Made by a program: the position numbers and the translations under genes
Assembly: GCF_013181195.1 (NCBI RefSeq)
Contig: NZ_SMZP01000010.1
Span: 124,001 to 188,000, forward strand
Length of the DNA stretch: 64,000 nucleotides
Direction: 5' to 3'
Origin: Caulobacter sp. RHG1
GTDB lineage: Bacteria > Pseudomonadota > Alphaproteobacteria > Caulobacterales > Caulobacteraceae
The notes under the pieces: generated by a model
The model's database searches: none
What the model saw: the letters and a program-made list of their open reading frames with translations, nothing else
What the model was told of the DNA's origin: nothing
Part shown: positions 1-7,620 of the stretch, piece after piece
Position numbering within the stretch: position 1 is the stretch's first letter
Layout: each line of letters opens with the position of its first letter

Positions 1-231
1 GCCCTCGCGGACCTGGGCCTCGTCGGAGACGTCGACGGTCTGCGCCTTCACCCGGACGCCCAGGCCGGTCAGTTGCTGCTCGGCGGCCAGGTTACGTTCG
101 GCGTTGGAGCCCCAGATGACGATGTCGGCGCCGGCTTGGGCCATGGCCTGAGCCATGCCGAAGCCGATGCCCCGATTGCCGCCGGTGACGAGGGCGACCT
201 TGCCCGACAGGTTGAACGGCGCGTAGGCCAT
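1..231 (-). CDS. SDR family oxidoreductase, N-terminal part (cut by window edge)
   Basis: Translating the minus strand from the ATG at 231 gives 77 open codons that run off the left edge. The protein starts MAYAPFNLSGKVALVTGG and continues NRGIG, which is the Rossmann TGGxxGIG cofactor loop of classical short-chain dehydrogenases near residues 16-23. The family reduces or oxidises alcohols and carbonyls with NAD(P)(H). The catalytic Tyr/Lys region lies outside the window, so the substrate cannot be inferred. The reading frames printed over it on both strands are shadows. A second SDR (bdhA) lies about 2.4 kb away but is not adjacent. Confidence 0.85.
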   Translation of the reverse strand, partial: MAYAPFNLSGKVALVTGGNRGIGFGMAQAMAQAGADIVIWGSNAERNLAAEQQLTGLGVRVKAQTVDVSDEAQVREG

Positions 232-309
232 GGCGAAACCTCCCTCATTCTTCTCGAAACGTTTGTTTGAAGAAGGAGGGCTGACGCGACGCCAGTCAAG
301 AGGTTCGGA

Positions 310-1071
310 TCAAGCCCCCCAGAAGTGGAAGGCGTCCCAGCCCGCGGCGATCGCCGAGCGTGGGACGCCCAGCAGGTCAGTGATCGACAGAGCCGCGCCG
401 AAGATCGGCCGGCTGGCGCCGGGCACGAAGAAGATCAGGCCAAACAGGATCAGGAAGCCGATCCGCTCGATCTTCAACATCCCCGCCCGAACGCCGTCGG
501 GCAGGAACGGCCGCAGGACGCCGTAGCCGTCCAGGCCGGGGATCGGCAGCAGGTTCAGCACCAGCGCGCTACCCTGCAGCATCGCCAGCAGGCTGAGGGC
601 GTTGCGCAGGTCCGGCGAGGCGACGAACGGCAGGGTCACGGCCAGCACCAGCAGCACGGCCAGCGTCCCCAGCGGTCCGGCTAGCGAGGCCAGCGACCGC
701 CAGGCTTTCGAGCGCATCAGGTCCTCGCGCAGATACACCGCCCCGCCCGGAAAACCGATCCCACCCATCGCCAGGGCCAGCAGCGGGATGACGATCGTGG
801 TGACGAGGTCGGAATATTTCAGCGGATCGAGGGTCAGATAGCCCTTCTCGACGATCGTGTGGTCCCCGGCCTTCCAGGCGGCGAAGGCGTGGCCGAACTC
901 GTGGACGCCGACCGACAGAATCCAGGTCGCGGCGACGAAGGCGAAGGTGATCGGCCCCACCGGCGGCAGCTGGGCGGCCACGGCCCAACCCAGACCCACG
1001 CAGGCGGCAATCAGGATCAGGGCGTTGGGCGACAGCGGGGCCCTGGGGGCGCGGGCTTCAAGGACGGTCAT
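310..1071 (-). CDS. Site-2 protease (M50) family membrane metallopeptidase
   Basis: This 253-residue multi-pass membrane protein has the zinc motif HEFGH at residues 57-61. The second conserved M50 motif, NLLPIPGLDG, lies near residues 173-182 and its Asp is the third zinc ligand. Hydrophobic segments surround both motifs (about 15-35, 41-60, 92-112, 130-150, 160-180, 205-220). The family cleaves transmembrane segments of substrate proteins. There is no PDZ domain, so it resembles the minimal Rip/SpoIVFB-like group rather than RseP. It lies 27 bp downstream of the NUDIX gene on the same strand. The substrate is unknown. Confidence 0.88.
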   Translation of the reverse strand: MTVLEARAPRAPLSPNALILIAACVGLGWAVAAQLPPVGPITFAFVAATWILSVGVHEFGHAFAAWKAGDHTIVEKGYLTLDPLKYSDLVTTIVIPLLALAMGGIGFPGGAVYLREDLMRSKAWRSLASLAGPLGTLAVLLVLAVTLPFVASPDLRNALSLLAMLQGSALVLNLLPIPGLDGYGVLRPFLPDGVRAGMLKIERIGFLILFGLIFFVPGASRPIFGAALSITDLLGVPRSAIAAGWDAFHFWGA

Positions 1072-1098
1072 GACTGCGGATTTCGGCTAGCTGGGGCG

Positions 1099-1521
1099 TC
1101 AGCGCAAGCCGAACCGTTCATAGGTCGCGTCGATCATCCGCCGCGTCTCGTCCCATTCGACCATCGCCATGGCCTCGTCACGGGAGACGAACCGCGCCTC
1201 GGCCGCGTCGTCGCCGGCCACCGGCTCGCCGCCGGTCCAGCGGGCGGCGTAGTCGATCAGCACGTAGTGGCGGGTGATCTCGCCACCGGGCCGGGCCGGA
1301 AATACGCCATCGACCACGTCCAGCAGGCCGGTCAATTCGGCGTCGACGCCGGTCTCTTCCTTCAGCTCGCGCAGGGCGGCGACCTCCAGAGTCTCACCCC
1401 ATTCCAGCCGCCCCCCGGGCAAGCTCCACTGCCCCAGGCGCGGCGGCGTGCCCCGGCGGATCAGCAGCACCTCGTCACCGCGCAGGCAGACGACGCCAAC
1501 GCAGGGGACGGGGTTGCTCAT
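1099..1521 (-). CDS. NUDIX hydrolase
   Basis: This 140-residue protein carries a complete Nudix box at residues 37-59 (G-x5-E-x7-RELKEETG-V). These residues bind Mg2+ and hydrolyse nucleoside-diphosphate-linked substrates. The start MSNPVPCVG was chosen because its ATG at 1521 overlaps the stop of the upstream patatin gene by 4 bp (ATGA), indicating translational coupling. The open frame extends further upstream, but only as a shadow of the patatin gene. The substrate (ADP-ribose, an oxidised nucleotide or other) cannot be predicted. Confidence 0.9.
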   Translation of the reverse strand: MSNPVPCVGVVCLRGDEVLLIRRGTPPRLGQWSLPGGRLEWGETLEVAALRELKEETGVDAELTGLLDVVDGVFPARPGGEITRHYVLIDYAARWTGGEPVAGDDAAEARFVSRDEAMAMVEWDETRRMIDATYERFGLR

Positions 1522-2579
1522 GGGAAGCCCACCTTCAGATCGACGCTCGACTTCACGCCGATGCAGGTCCCGCAGTCGGCCAGCCACTGCTCGGCCGCCG
1601 TTCGCCCGCGTTCCTTCAGGTCCGAGAGGAAGCTCCACTCGGTGTTGAACTTGCTCGACATCGAAAGGTCCGCCAGCGGCTTGTCGGCGGTGATGGCGTG
1701 GACCAGCATCCGGCGATAGCGGCCCCGGGCGTTGTCCTTCAACAGGCCCTCGTCCAGCAGCTTCTGCACGAAGCCGATGGCCCGCAGTTCCGACGCCAGC
1801 GAGGCGTTGAAGGTGATCTCGTTCAGCCGGTCCATGATCTCGCCCGGCGTCTTGGGCGTCTCCTCGCGGACGAACGGATTGAGGCTGACGATCAGGATGT
1901 CGTCGGGGGTGTCGTCGTAGAACAGCGGCCACAGCGGCGGATTGGCCAGGAAGCCCCCGTCCCAGTAGGGCTCGCCGTCGATCTCCACGGCCTGGAACAC
2001 CTGCGGCAGGCAGGCGCTGGCCATGATGTGGCGTACGGTCAGCTCGGTCTCGCGGAAGATGACGGACTTGCTGGTCCGCACCGCGGTGGCGGCGATGTAC
2101 AGCTTGATCGGGCTGTTCTCGCGCAGCTGGTCGAAGTTGACCTCGCCCTCCAGGGCGTCGTGCAGCGGGTTCAGGTTGAACGGATTGAACTCGTAGGGGC
2201 TGAACGACAGGGCCAGGGTCTCGGCCATCCGCCAGCCCGGCAGGTTCTTGAACCAGTCGACGCCGCCCGAAAACGCATTGGTCCAGATGGAGGTGTCGCC
2301 GAAGACGTTGCGGCCGCCCTGGCGGTTCACCTGCCGCCAGAAGGCGTCCAGCTTGGCCTTGGCCCCGGCCTTGCCGTCGTCGATCAGGCCCTGGGCCAGG
2401 CAGACGGCGTTCATCGCCCCGGCCGAGGCGGCGGTCACCGCCCGGATCTCCAGGTCTTCTTCCTCGAGCAGGCGATCCAGGATCCCCCACTCAAACGCCC
2501 CATGGGCGCCGCCGCCCTGCAAGGCGAGGCTCAGGTTTCGGCCCGAGGACTTCTTCCTGGTGAAGGGCGGGATCGGCAT
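1518..2579 (-). CDS. Patatin-like phospholipase
   Basis: This 353-residue protein has the patatin signatures in order. A glycine-rich oxyanion loop GGGAHG lies at residues 22-27. The nucleophile is Ser52 in the sequence ASAGA, where the first Gly of the usual GxSxG is Ala. The catalytic DGG (Asp207) lies in YWDGGFLANPPL. Bacterial patatins hydrolyse acyl esters of phospholipids or poly-3-hydroxybutyrate-related lipids. No signal peptide is visible, so it is probably cytoplasmic or peripheral. It overlaps the NUDIX start by 4 bp and lies 12 bp downstream of bdhA, so bdhA, patatin and NUDIX probably form one transcript. Confidence 0.9.
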   Translation of the reverse strand: MPIPPFTRKKSSGRNLSLALQGGGAHGAFEWGILDRLLEEEDLEIRAVTAASAGAMNAVCLAQGLIDDGKAGAKAKLDAFWRQVNRQGGRNVFGDTSIWTNAFSGGVDWFKNLPGWRMAETLALSFSPYEFNPFNLNPLHDALEGEVNFDQLRENSPIKLYIAATAVRTSKSVIFRETELTVRHIMASACLPQVFQAVEIDGEPYWDGGFLANPPLWPLFYDDTPDDILIVSLNPFVREETPKTPGEIMDRLNEITFNASLASELRAIGFVQKLLDEGLLKDNARGRYRRMLVHAITADKPLADLSMSSKFNTEWSFLSDLKERGRTAAEQWLADCGTCIGVKSSVDLKVGFP

Positions 2580-2591
2580 CGGCCTACCCCG

Positions 2592-3389
2592 CTATTGCGC
2601 CACCCAGCCGCCGTCGACCTGGAAGGCCGCGCCATTGGCCGAGGCCCCGGCGTCCGAGACGAGATACAGCAGCATGCCGCCCAGCTGCTCGAAGGTGACG
2701 AACTGCTTGGTCGGCTGGCTGGCCAGGATCACGTCCTTCATCACGGCTTCTTCCGAGATGCCGCGGGCCTTGGCCTGGTCGGCGATCTGAGCCTCGACCA
2801 GCGGAGTCTTCACAAAGCCCGGGCAGATGGCGTTGCAGGTGATGCCGTTCTGGGCGACTTCGAGGGCGACGGTCTTGGTCAGACCCATGATGCCGTGCTT
2901 GGCGGCGACATAGGCGGCCTTGTAGGGCGAGGCGATCAGGGCGTGGGCCGAGGCGATGTTGACGATCCGCCCGCGCCCCTGCTCCTTCATGATCGGCACC
3001 GCCGCCTTGGTGGCGTGGAAGGCCGACGAGAGATTGATGGCGATGATCAGGTCCCACTTGTCGTCGGGGAAGTCCTCGATCGGGGCCACGTGCTGGACGC
3101 CGGCGTTGTTCACCAGAATGTCCAGCTCGCCGAACTCGGCCTTGGCCTGCAGCACCATGTCGGCGATCTGGGCCGGCTTGGTCATGTCGGCGCTGTTGTA
3201 GAGCACCTCGACGCCGTGGCGCTCGGCCATCTCGGCCCGGGCCCGCTCGATGGCGTTCATCTCGCCCAGGCCGTTCATGACGATGTTGACGCCCTGGGCG
3301 GCGAGCGCGTCGGCCAAGGCGTGGCCGATGCCGCTGGTCGAGCCGGTGACGATGGCGACCTGACCCTGCAAACCGAAATCGACGGCCAT
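2592..3389 (-). CDS. bdhA: 3-hydroxybutyrate dehydrogenase (SDR)
   Basis: This 265-residue classical SDR has TGSTSGIG at residues 15-22, NNAG at 94-97, and the catalytic Ser147, Tyr160 and Lys164. The segments NNAGVQHVAPIEDFP and NAICPGFVKTPLVE are typical of D-3-hydroxybutyrate dehydrogenase, which interconverts 3-hydroxybutyrate and acetoacetate with NAD+ in poly-3-hydroxybutyrate breakdown. The ATG at 3389 follows the RBS-like sequence gggagcg. An in-frame ATG at 3422 would add 11 residues but lies in a palindrome that matches the PhaR operator. The adjacent patatin gene could supply a PHB or lipid esterase. Confidence 0.9.
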   Translation of the reverse strand: MAVDFGLQGQVAIVTGSTSGIGHALADALAAQGVNIVMNGLGEMNAIERARAEMAERHGVEVLYNSADMTKPAQIADMVLQAKAEFGELDILVNNAGVQHVAPIEDFPDDKWDLIIAINLSSAFHATKAAVPIMKEQGRGRIVNIASAHALIASPYKAAYVAAKHGIMGLTKTVALEVAQNGITCNAICPGFVKTPLVEAQIADQAKARGISEEAVMKDVILASQPTKQFVTFEQLGGMLLYLVSDAGASANGAAFQVDGGWVAQ

Positions 3390-3400
3390 GCGAGCGCTCC

Positions 3401-3426
3401 CTATATTGCTGCAGCGCAGCATATAG
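3401..3426. promoter_or_regulatory. PhaR-type operator palindrome upstream of bdhA
   Basis: The sequence is an inverted repeat of about 11 bp per arm. Its core at 3409-3419 reads CTGC-AGC-GCAG. This is exactly the CTGC-N3-GCAG sequence described as the binding site of the polyhydroxybutyrate regulator PhaR in Paracoccus. It sits 12-37 bp upstream of the bdhA start codon, where a bound repressor would block initiation. Binding is inferred from sequence only. Confidence 0.6.
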
Positions 3427-3474
3427 CTCGCCCTTGCGATGAGCGAGCCCTTATAAATTCACCACTAGATGAAT

Positions 3475-4242
3475 TCAGGGCTGCAGGCGAGCGAAAACCC
3501 AGTCGGCGTCGGTCGACAGGTCCGCCCGGAAGCCATAGCCATCCAGATCGAAGCCCTTCAGGCCTTCGGCGCGGTCGATGCGGTTATCGATCACGTAGCG
3601 CGCCATGCGGCCGCGGGCCTTCTTGGCGAAGAAGCCCAGCACGCGCAGCTCGTTGCCCTTCTCTTCCTTGAAGTGGCAGGTCACCACCGGCAGTTTCAGG
3701 GCCTTGGCGTCGACGGCGCCGAAATATTCCTGGCTGGCCAGGTTCACCAGCGTCGGGTCGGCGTGGCCCTCGGCGGCGGCGTTCAGGGTCTTGGAGATCG
3801 TCTCGCCCCAGAAGTCGTAGAGATTGCCGCCGCGCTTGGTCTTCAGGCGCGTGCCCATCTCCAGGCGATAGGGCTGCAAGGCGTCAAACGGGCGCAGCAC
3901 GCCATACAGGCCCGACAGGATCCGCAGGTGGTCCTGCGCCCATTCCAGGGCCGGACGGTCCAGCTCGCGGGCGGCCAAGCCGCCATAGACGTCGCCGTTG
4001 AAGGCGATCACCGCCTGCAGGCCGTCTTCCAGCTCGGCGTCGAAGGCCTGAAACCGCTCGCGGTTCAGCTTGGCCAGGGCGTCGGAGATATGCATCAGGC
4101 GCTTGAGATCGGGCGCGGTCAGCTTGCGGGTGACCTTGGCCAGCTCGCCGATCTGCGGTTTCAGCTCGGGCGTGGTGAGGGGCAGCACCGTCTTGGGGGC
4201 GGTGAAGTCCAGCGACTTGGCAGGCGAGATGACCATCAACAT
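3475..4242 (-). CDS. yaaA: Peroxide stress protein YaaA
   Basis: This 255-residue protein matches the YaaA/DUF328 family over its whole length. It has the N-terminal MLMVISPAKSLDF, then FNGDVYGGL, LSGLYGVLRPFD, PYRLEMG and the C-terminal FFAKKARGRMARY. In E. coli YaaA is an OxyR-induced cytoplasmic protein that lowers free iron during H2O2 stress and binds DNA. It stands alone here, with 185 bp to the next gene upstream. No OxyR site was recognised in that leader. Confidence 0.93.
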   Translation of the reverse strand: MLMVISPAKSLDFTAPKTVLPLTTPELKPQIGELAKVTRKLTAPDLKRLMHISDALAKLNRERFQAFDAELEDGLQAVIAFNGDVYGGLAARELDRPALEWAQDHLRILSGLYGVLRPFDALQPYRLEMGTRLKTKRGGNLYDFWGETISKTLNAAAEGHADPTLVNLASQEYFGAVDAKALKLPVVTCHFKEEKGNELRVLGFFAKKARGRMARYVIDNRIDRAEGLKGFDLDGYGFRADLSTDADWVFARLQP

Positions 4243-4427
4243 GGGCCGGGAGATAGAGGCTTCGAGGGAGCTTCGCTAGCGGGGTCACTACGGAATGGCG
4301 CACGGAGCCGCCGCTTCACGCGGCTGGGCGCTGAAGTTGGACGAAAGGGACGCGGCGCGCCGGAGGACGTCCGGAGAATTGGCGTTGATTGCTGCCTGCC
4401 CCTTGCCTGCGCGGCTCTTCGAAACCC

Positions 4428-5408
4428 TTAGCGGGTCAGGGTGACTGACTGGACAGCCCCGCCGCTCACTGACACGCGCGTCGCCAAGGTCCCGCCCTCC
4501 TGCACCAAGTACGACACCGAGCCGCCGGCCGGCGTCTCGATGCTGACGACGGCCGCGACGTAATAGTCGCCGTCGGGCGCCCGGTCGAAGACGAAGACGC
4601 CTTGAGCGTCACAGGTCGCGAACTGAACGTCATGGTCGAACGGCTGCGGCTCCCAGCCGGTGCGACGGCTGAAACCACCCGCCGGTGAGCCGAAGGTCCA
4701 GGCGACAAAGGCTTGGGTGGTTTCGTTGACGGGAAACAGTCGTACCGGACGGCCGGCGCAGGTGCGCTGTTGGCCGTTTCCGGCCCGCAGGAAGGCCGAG
4801 CCCTTGATGACATTGCCGGCATGGACGCGCGGCAGCTCCGGCGCGGCCGGCGGCGGCCCGCCAGCCAAGCGCAAAGGCTCTGCATCGCTGGGCGAAAGGG
4901 GCGGAGGCGGAGGAAGCGGCCGCGAAACCGGAGGCGGAGGCAACGGCGGTTCCGGCTCTGGCGGCGGTTCTGGGGCGGGCGGCGCGGCGGCCCAGGGCGC
5001 AGCCACGGACGGGGCGTCGTAGATCGACGCGGGCTCCAGCTTGAGGAAGGCGGGATTGGGGGTCAGGTCCTGGGTGGCGCCGGTCGTGGAGTCGATCGCA
5101 ATCCCGATCAGTCCGCCGATCAGGACATTGCCCGCCATGCCGGCCGCGCCGGCCTTGGCGGTCTTGTGGGTCACGGTGACGGTCGCCGGCTTGTAGCCAG
5201 GCTTGGTCACCGTCGCGACGAACTCGCTCTTTCGGCTCATGCGGATGGAACACGGCGTGGCCGGACACTGGTGGCCGTGGGTGGTTTCGACCTTGGCGCC
5301 GATCGGATCGCTGCTGACTTCCCAGGCGTCCGTGGTTCCCCGCGTCACCGACGCACAGGCGCCAAGCATGACGCACGCCGACACCGACGCAGCCAGACCA
5401 AGTTTCAT
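4428..5408 (-). CDS. Pro-rich lipoprotein with PEGA-like domain
   Basis: The 326-residue product begins with a lipoprotein signal ending in the lipobox LGAC (Cys18), so it is predicted to be lipid-anchored in the envelope. Residues about 30-85 (SSDPIGAKVE, then PCSIRMSRKSEF and KPGYKPATV) resemble a PEGA-type beta domain. A short Gly-rich hydrophobic patch follows at about 88-107. A proline-rich linker spans roughly 140-180. A C-terminal beta-rich domain (195-326) contains three or four Cys and resembles carboxypeptidase-regulatory folds. The function is unknown. Related proteins are often annotated merely as lipoproteins. Confidence 0.75.
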   Translation of the reverse strand: MKLGLAASVSACVMLGACASVTRGTTDAWEVSSDPIGAKVETTHGHQCPATPCSIRMSRKSEFVATVTKPGYKPATVTVTHKTAKAGAAGMAGNVLIGGLIGIAIDSTTGATQDLTPNPAFLKLEPASIYDAPSVAAPWAAAPPAPEPPPEPEPPLPPPPVSRPLPPPPPLSPSDAEPLRLAGGPPPAAPELPRVHAGNVIKGSAFLRAGNGQQRTCAGRPVRLFPVNETTQAFVAWTFGSPAGGFSRRTGWEPQPFDHDVQFATCDAQGVFVFDRAPDGDYYVAAVVSIETPAGGSVSYLVQEGGTLATRVSVSGGAVQSVTLTR

Positions 5409-5529
5409 CGTCTTCCCCCGCTCGTCACCGACGAGCCTCGATTGCCCGCGCCCATACGCGCATTCAGAGGTTGAACAACGGTGAAGGTCGGCGCTTCTCG
5501 GCCGCCGCCAGGGAGGCTATGCAGCGGCG

Positions 5530-5868
5530 ATGACCTACACTATGGGCCTGATGGCCGCCCTGACCTGGCCTCTGCCGATGATCGTCGCGCTGATCCTGGT
5601 CGCCCGCGACAAGACCCTGAAATATCGCGTGCTGTGGGCGGTGCTGTGCTTCGTCGGCGTCGGCGCGTTCTGGATGCAGATCTCGACCGGCCGCTGGGGC
5701 TTCGTGCCGCTGGCCATCAACCTGCTGGGCCCGGGCTCGCAGCCGGACTTCCTGAAGGCCACCGTCCCCGCCGGGGCCTTCGCGGTGCTGGCCCTGCAGA
5801 CCATGCGCGCGCGCAAGAAGCGGGCGCTGAAAATCCAGGCCGCTAGAACAGAATCCGCGGGTTCATGA
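5530..5868 (+). CDS. Small hypothetical membrane protein
   Basis: This 112-residue protein has predicted membrane segments at about 5-24, 33-52 and 75-92, and a basic cytoplasmic-looking tail (RARKKRALK). It starts at ATG 5530 and its last 26 bp overlap the end of the convergent FAD oxidase gene. Codon use and a consistent hydrophobic profile support it as a real gene. No family was recognised and no function is proposed. Confidence 0.6.
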   Translation: MTYTMGLMAALTWPLPMIVALILVARDKTLKYRVLWAVLCFVGVGAFWMQISTGRWGFVPLAINLLGPGSQPDFLKATVPAGAFAVLALQTMRARKKRALKIQAARTESAGS

Positions 5869-7264
5869 TCCGCTGCGGGTCCAGCGCACCACGGATGGCC
5901 CGCAACGCCGCGACCTCGATCGGATCCTTGTAGGTCAGAGCCTCGCCCGTCTTCATCGCCCCCAGGCCGTGCTCGGCGCTGATCGAGCCTTGGAAGGTGG
6001 CGGTGATGTCGTGGACGATCTTGGCGCCAGCCTCGCGGGCCGCGTCATGGGCGCCATCGTCGCCGCCGTCGGGCTTGAGAACGTCGTAGTGGACATTGCC
6101 GTCGCCGACATGGCCGAAGGCGACGATGCGGGTTCCCGGGAAGGCCGTGGTGACCGCCGCGTCGGCCTGGGCGACGAAGTCGGGGATCTTGGAGACCGGC
6201 ACCGAGACGTCGTGCTTCCACACCGCGCCCTCAGGCTTCTGGCCGGCCGAGTGGCCTTCGCGGATGTGCCAGAAATCCTTCATCTGGCTCTCGGTCTGGG
6301 CGACGGCCGCGTCGGCGATCAGGCCGCGTTCGAACGCCCCTGCCAACAGGCGTTCCAGCGCCGCCTCGGCCGCGCCCGGCTCGCCGCTGGCGATCTCGAT
6401 CAGCACGTACCAGGGATGCTCGCTGGCCAACGGCTCGCGCAGGCCCGGTACGTTGCGGAGGGTCAGGGCAAAGCCCAGCCGGCCCATTAGCTCGAAGGCC
6501 TCGACCGCGCCGCCGGTCTCGTCTTTTGCCCTGGCGAGCAGCTGGATAGCGTCGGCTGGCGAGGCCAGGCCCACGATGGCCACGGCTCGGGAGGCCAGCG
6601 GCGCGTGCAGCTTCAACGAGGCGGCGGTGACGATTCCCAGCGTGCCTTCAGCCCCGATCAGCAGCTGCTTGAGGTCGTAGCCCGTGTTGTCCTTGCGCAG
6701 GCGTTTCAGGCCATTCCAGATCTCGCCATTGGGCAGGACGGCCTCGATCCCCAGCACCTGCTCGCGCATCATGCCATAGCGCAGGACGGCCGTGCCGCCG
6801 GCGTTGGTCGAGATCAGTCCGCCGATCGTGCAGGAGCCTTCCGAGGCCACACCCACGGTAAAGCGGCGGCCGACCTTGGCGGCCTGCTGGTGAGCCTCAT
6901 AGAGGGTGACGCCGGCTTCCAGCACCATCACGTCATCGAGAGGATCGACGTCGCGGACGGCGGTCAGCTTCTTGGTCGACAGCAGGATCTCGCCATGCGG
7001 GATCTGGCCGGCGACCAGGCCGGTATTGCCGCCCTGGGGGGTGATCGCCACGCCTTCGGCGGCGCAGATCCCGACCACGGCGGCGACGTCGGCGGTCGTG
7101 CGCGGCGTGACCAGCAGCGGCGTCTCGCCCCTCCAGCGACCGCGCCATTCCACCAGATGCGGCGCCAGGACGTCGGGATCCTGGCTCCACCCGCCCTCGC
7201 CGAGCACGGCCTTCAGGCGGGAGACGACGCTCTCCAAGTCTTTGGGGGGAACGGGCTTGGTCAT
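5843..7264 (-). CDS. FAD-binding oxidoreductase (D-lactate/2-hydroxyglutarate dehydrogenase type)
   Basis: This 473-residue protein belongs to the FAD-linked oxidase (VAO/PCMH) superfamily. The N-terminal FAD-binding half contains TPQGGNTGLV and the pyrophosphate loop GLISTNAGGTAVLRYG. The C-terminal half carries the GHVGDGNVHYD motif and SAEHGLG near the end, as in D-2-hydroxyglutarate, D-lactate and glycolate dehydrogenases. These enzymes oxidise 2-hydroxyacids and pass electrons to a quinone, cytochrome or ETF. The ATG at 7264 (MTKPVPPKD) was chosen because the upstream in-frame extension overlaps the next gene. The exact substrate is not resolved. Confidence 0.88.
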   Translation of the reverse strand: MTKPVPPKDLESVVSRLKAVLGEGGWSQDPDVLAPHLVEWRGRWRGETPLLVTPRTTADVAAVVGICAAEGVAITPQGGNTGLVAGQIPHGEILLSTKKLTAVRDVDPLDDVMVLEAGVTLYEAHQQAAKVGRRFTVGVASEGSCTIGGLISTNAGGTAVLRYGMMREQVLGIEAVLPNGEIWNGLKRLRKDNTGYDLKQLLIGAEGTLGIVTAASLKLHAPLASRAVAIVGLASPADAIQLLARAKDETGGAVEAFELMGRLGFALTLRNVPGLREPLASEHPWYVLIEIASGEPGAAEAALERLLAGAFERGLIADAAVAQTESQMKDFWHIREGHSAGQKPEGAVWKHDVSVPVSKIPDFVAQADAAVTTAFPGTRIVAFGHVGDGNVHYDVLKPDGGDDGAHDAAREAGAKIVHDITATFQGSISAEHGLGAMKTGEALTYKDPIEVAALRAIRGALDPQRIMNPRILF

Positions 7265-7296
7265 GGGCGAACGATACGCTTCTGGCAGGGTCGATG

Positions 7297-7617
7297 TCAG
7301 TCTTTGAGGGCCGGGTCGGGCAGACCGCGGATGTCGCGCCAGTATTCCTCGCGCACGTCCTCGTCGATCACCGCCGGCTCGCCCGCGCCCTTGTAGAGCC
7401 GGTCTGCGCCATCCTTGCGGGCCCGGGCGATCCAGTACGGCTTGCCGGTGACGCTGCACTCGAAATTGGCCTTCAGGCCCGAGTGGCGCAGCGCCCTGAA
7501 CGACTGGCCGGCATAGTGCAGGGTCTCGCCGCTCTTGGACGAGTTCACCCGCCCGATCCGCGCGGGGCCGTTGATGCCCTTGGACTTGTCCTCGACATAC
7601 ATGATCCGGGATTTCAT
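7297..7617 (-). CDS. Conserved hypothetical protein
   Basis: This 106-residue hydrophilic protein has a short aromatic-rich core (SKSGETLHYAGQSF) and a C-terminal segment with YWIARARKDGADRLY. It has no signal peptide or membrane segment. The start MKSRIMYVEDKSKG at 7617 lies 3 bp from the threonylcarbamoyl-AMP synthase stop, so the two are probably cotranscribed. No domain was recognised. The content suggests a small beta-rich protein. Confidence 0.65.
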   Translation of the reverse strand: MKSRIMYVEDKSKGINGPARIGRVNSSKSGETLHYAGQSFRALRHSGLKANFECSVTGKPYWIARARKDGADRLYKGAGEPAVIDEDVREEYWRDIRGLPDPALKD

Positions 7618-7620
7618 CGA

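Noticed and set aside
1698-3671. 657-codon plus-strand reading frame
   Set aside because: It runs antisense through patatin, bdhA and the end of yaaA. Its composition follows the third-base GC of those genes, and it has no family motif.
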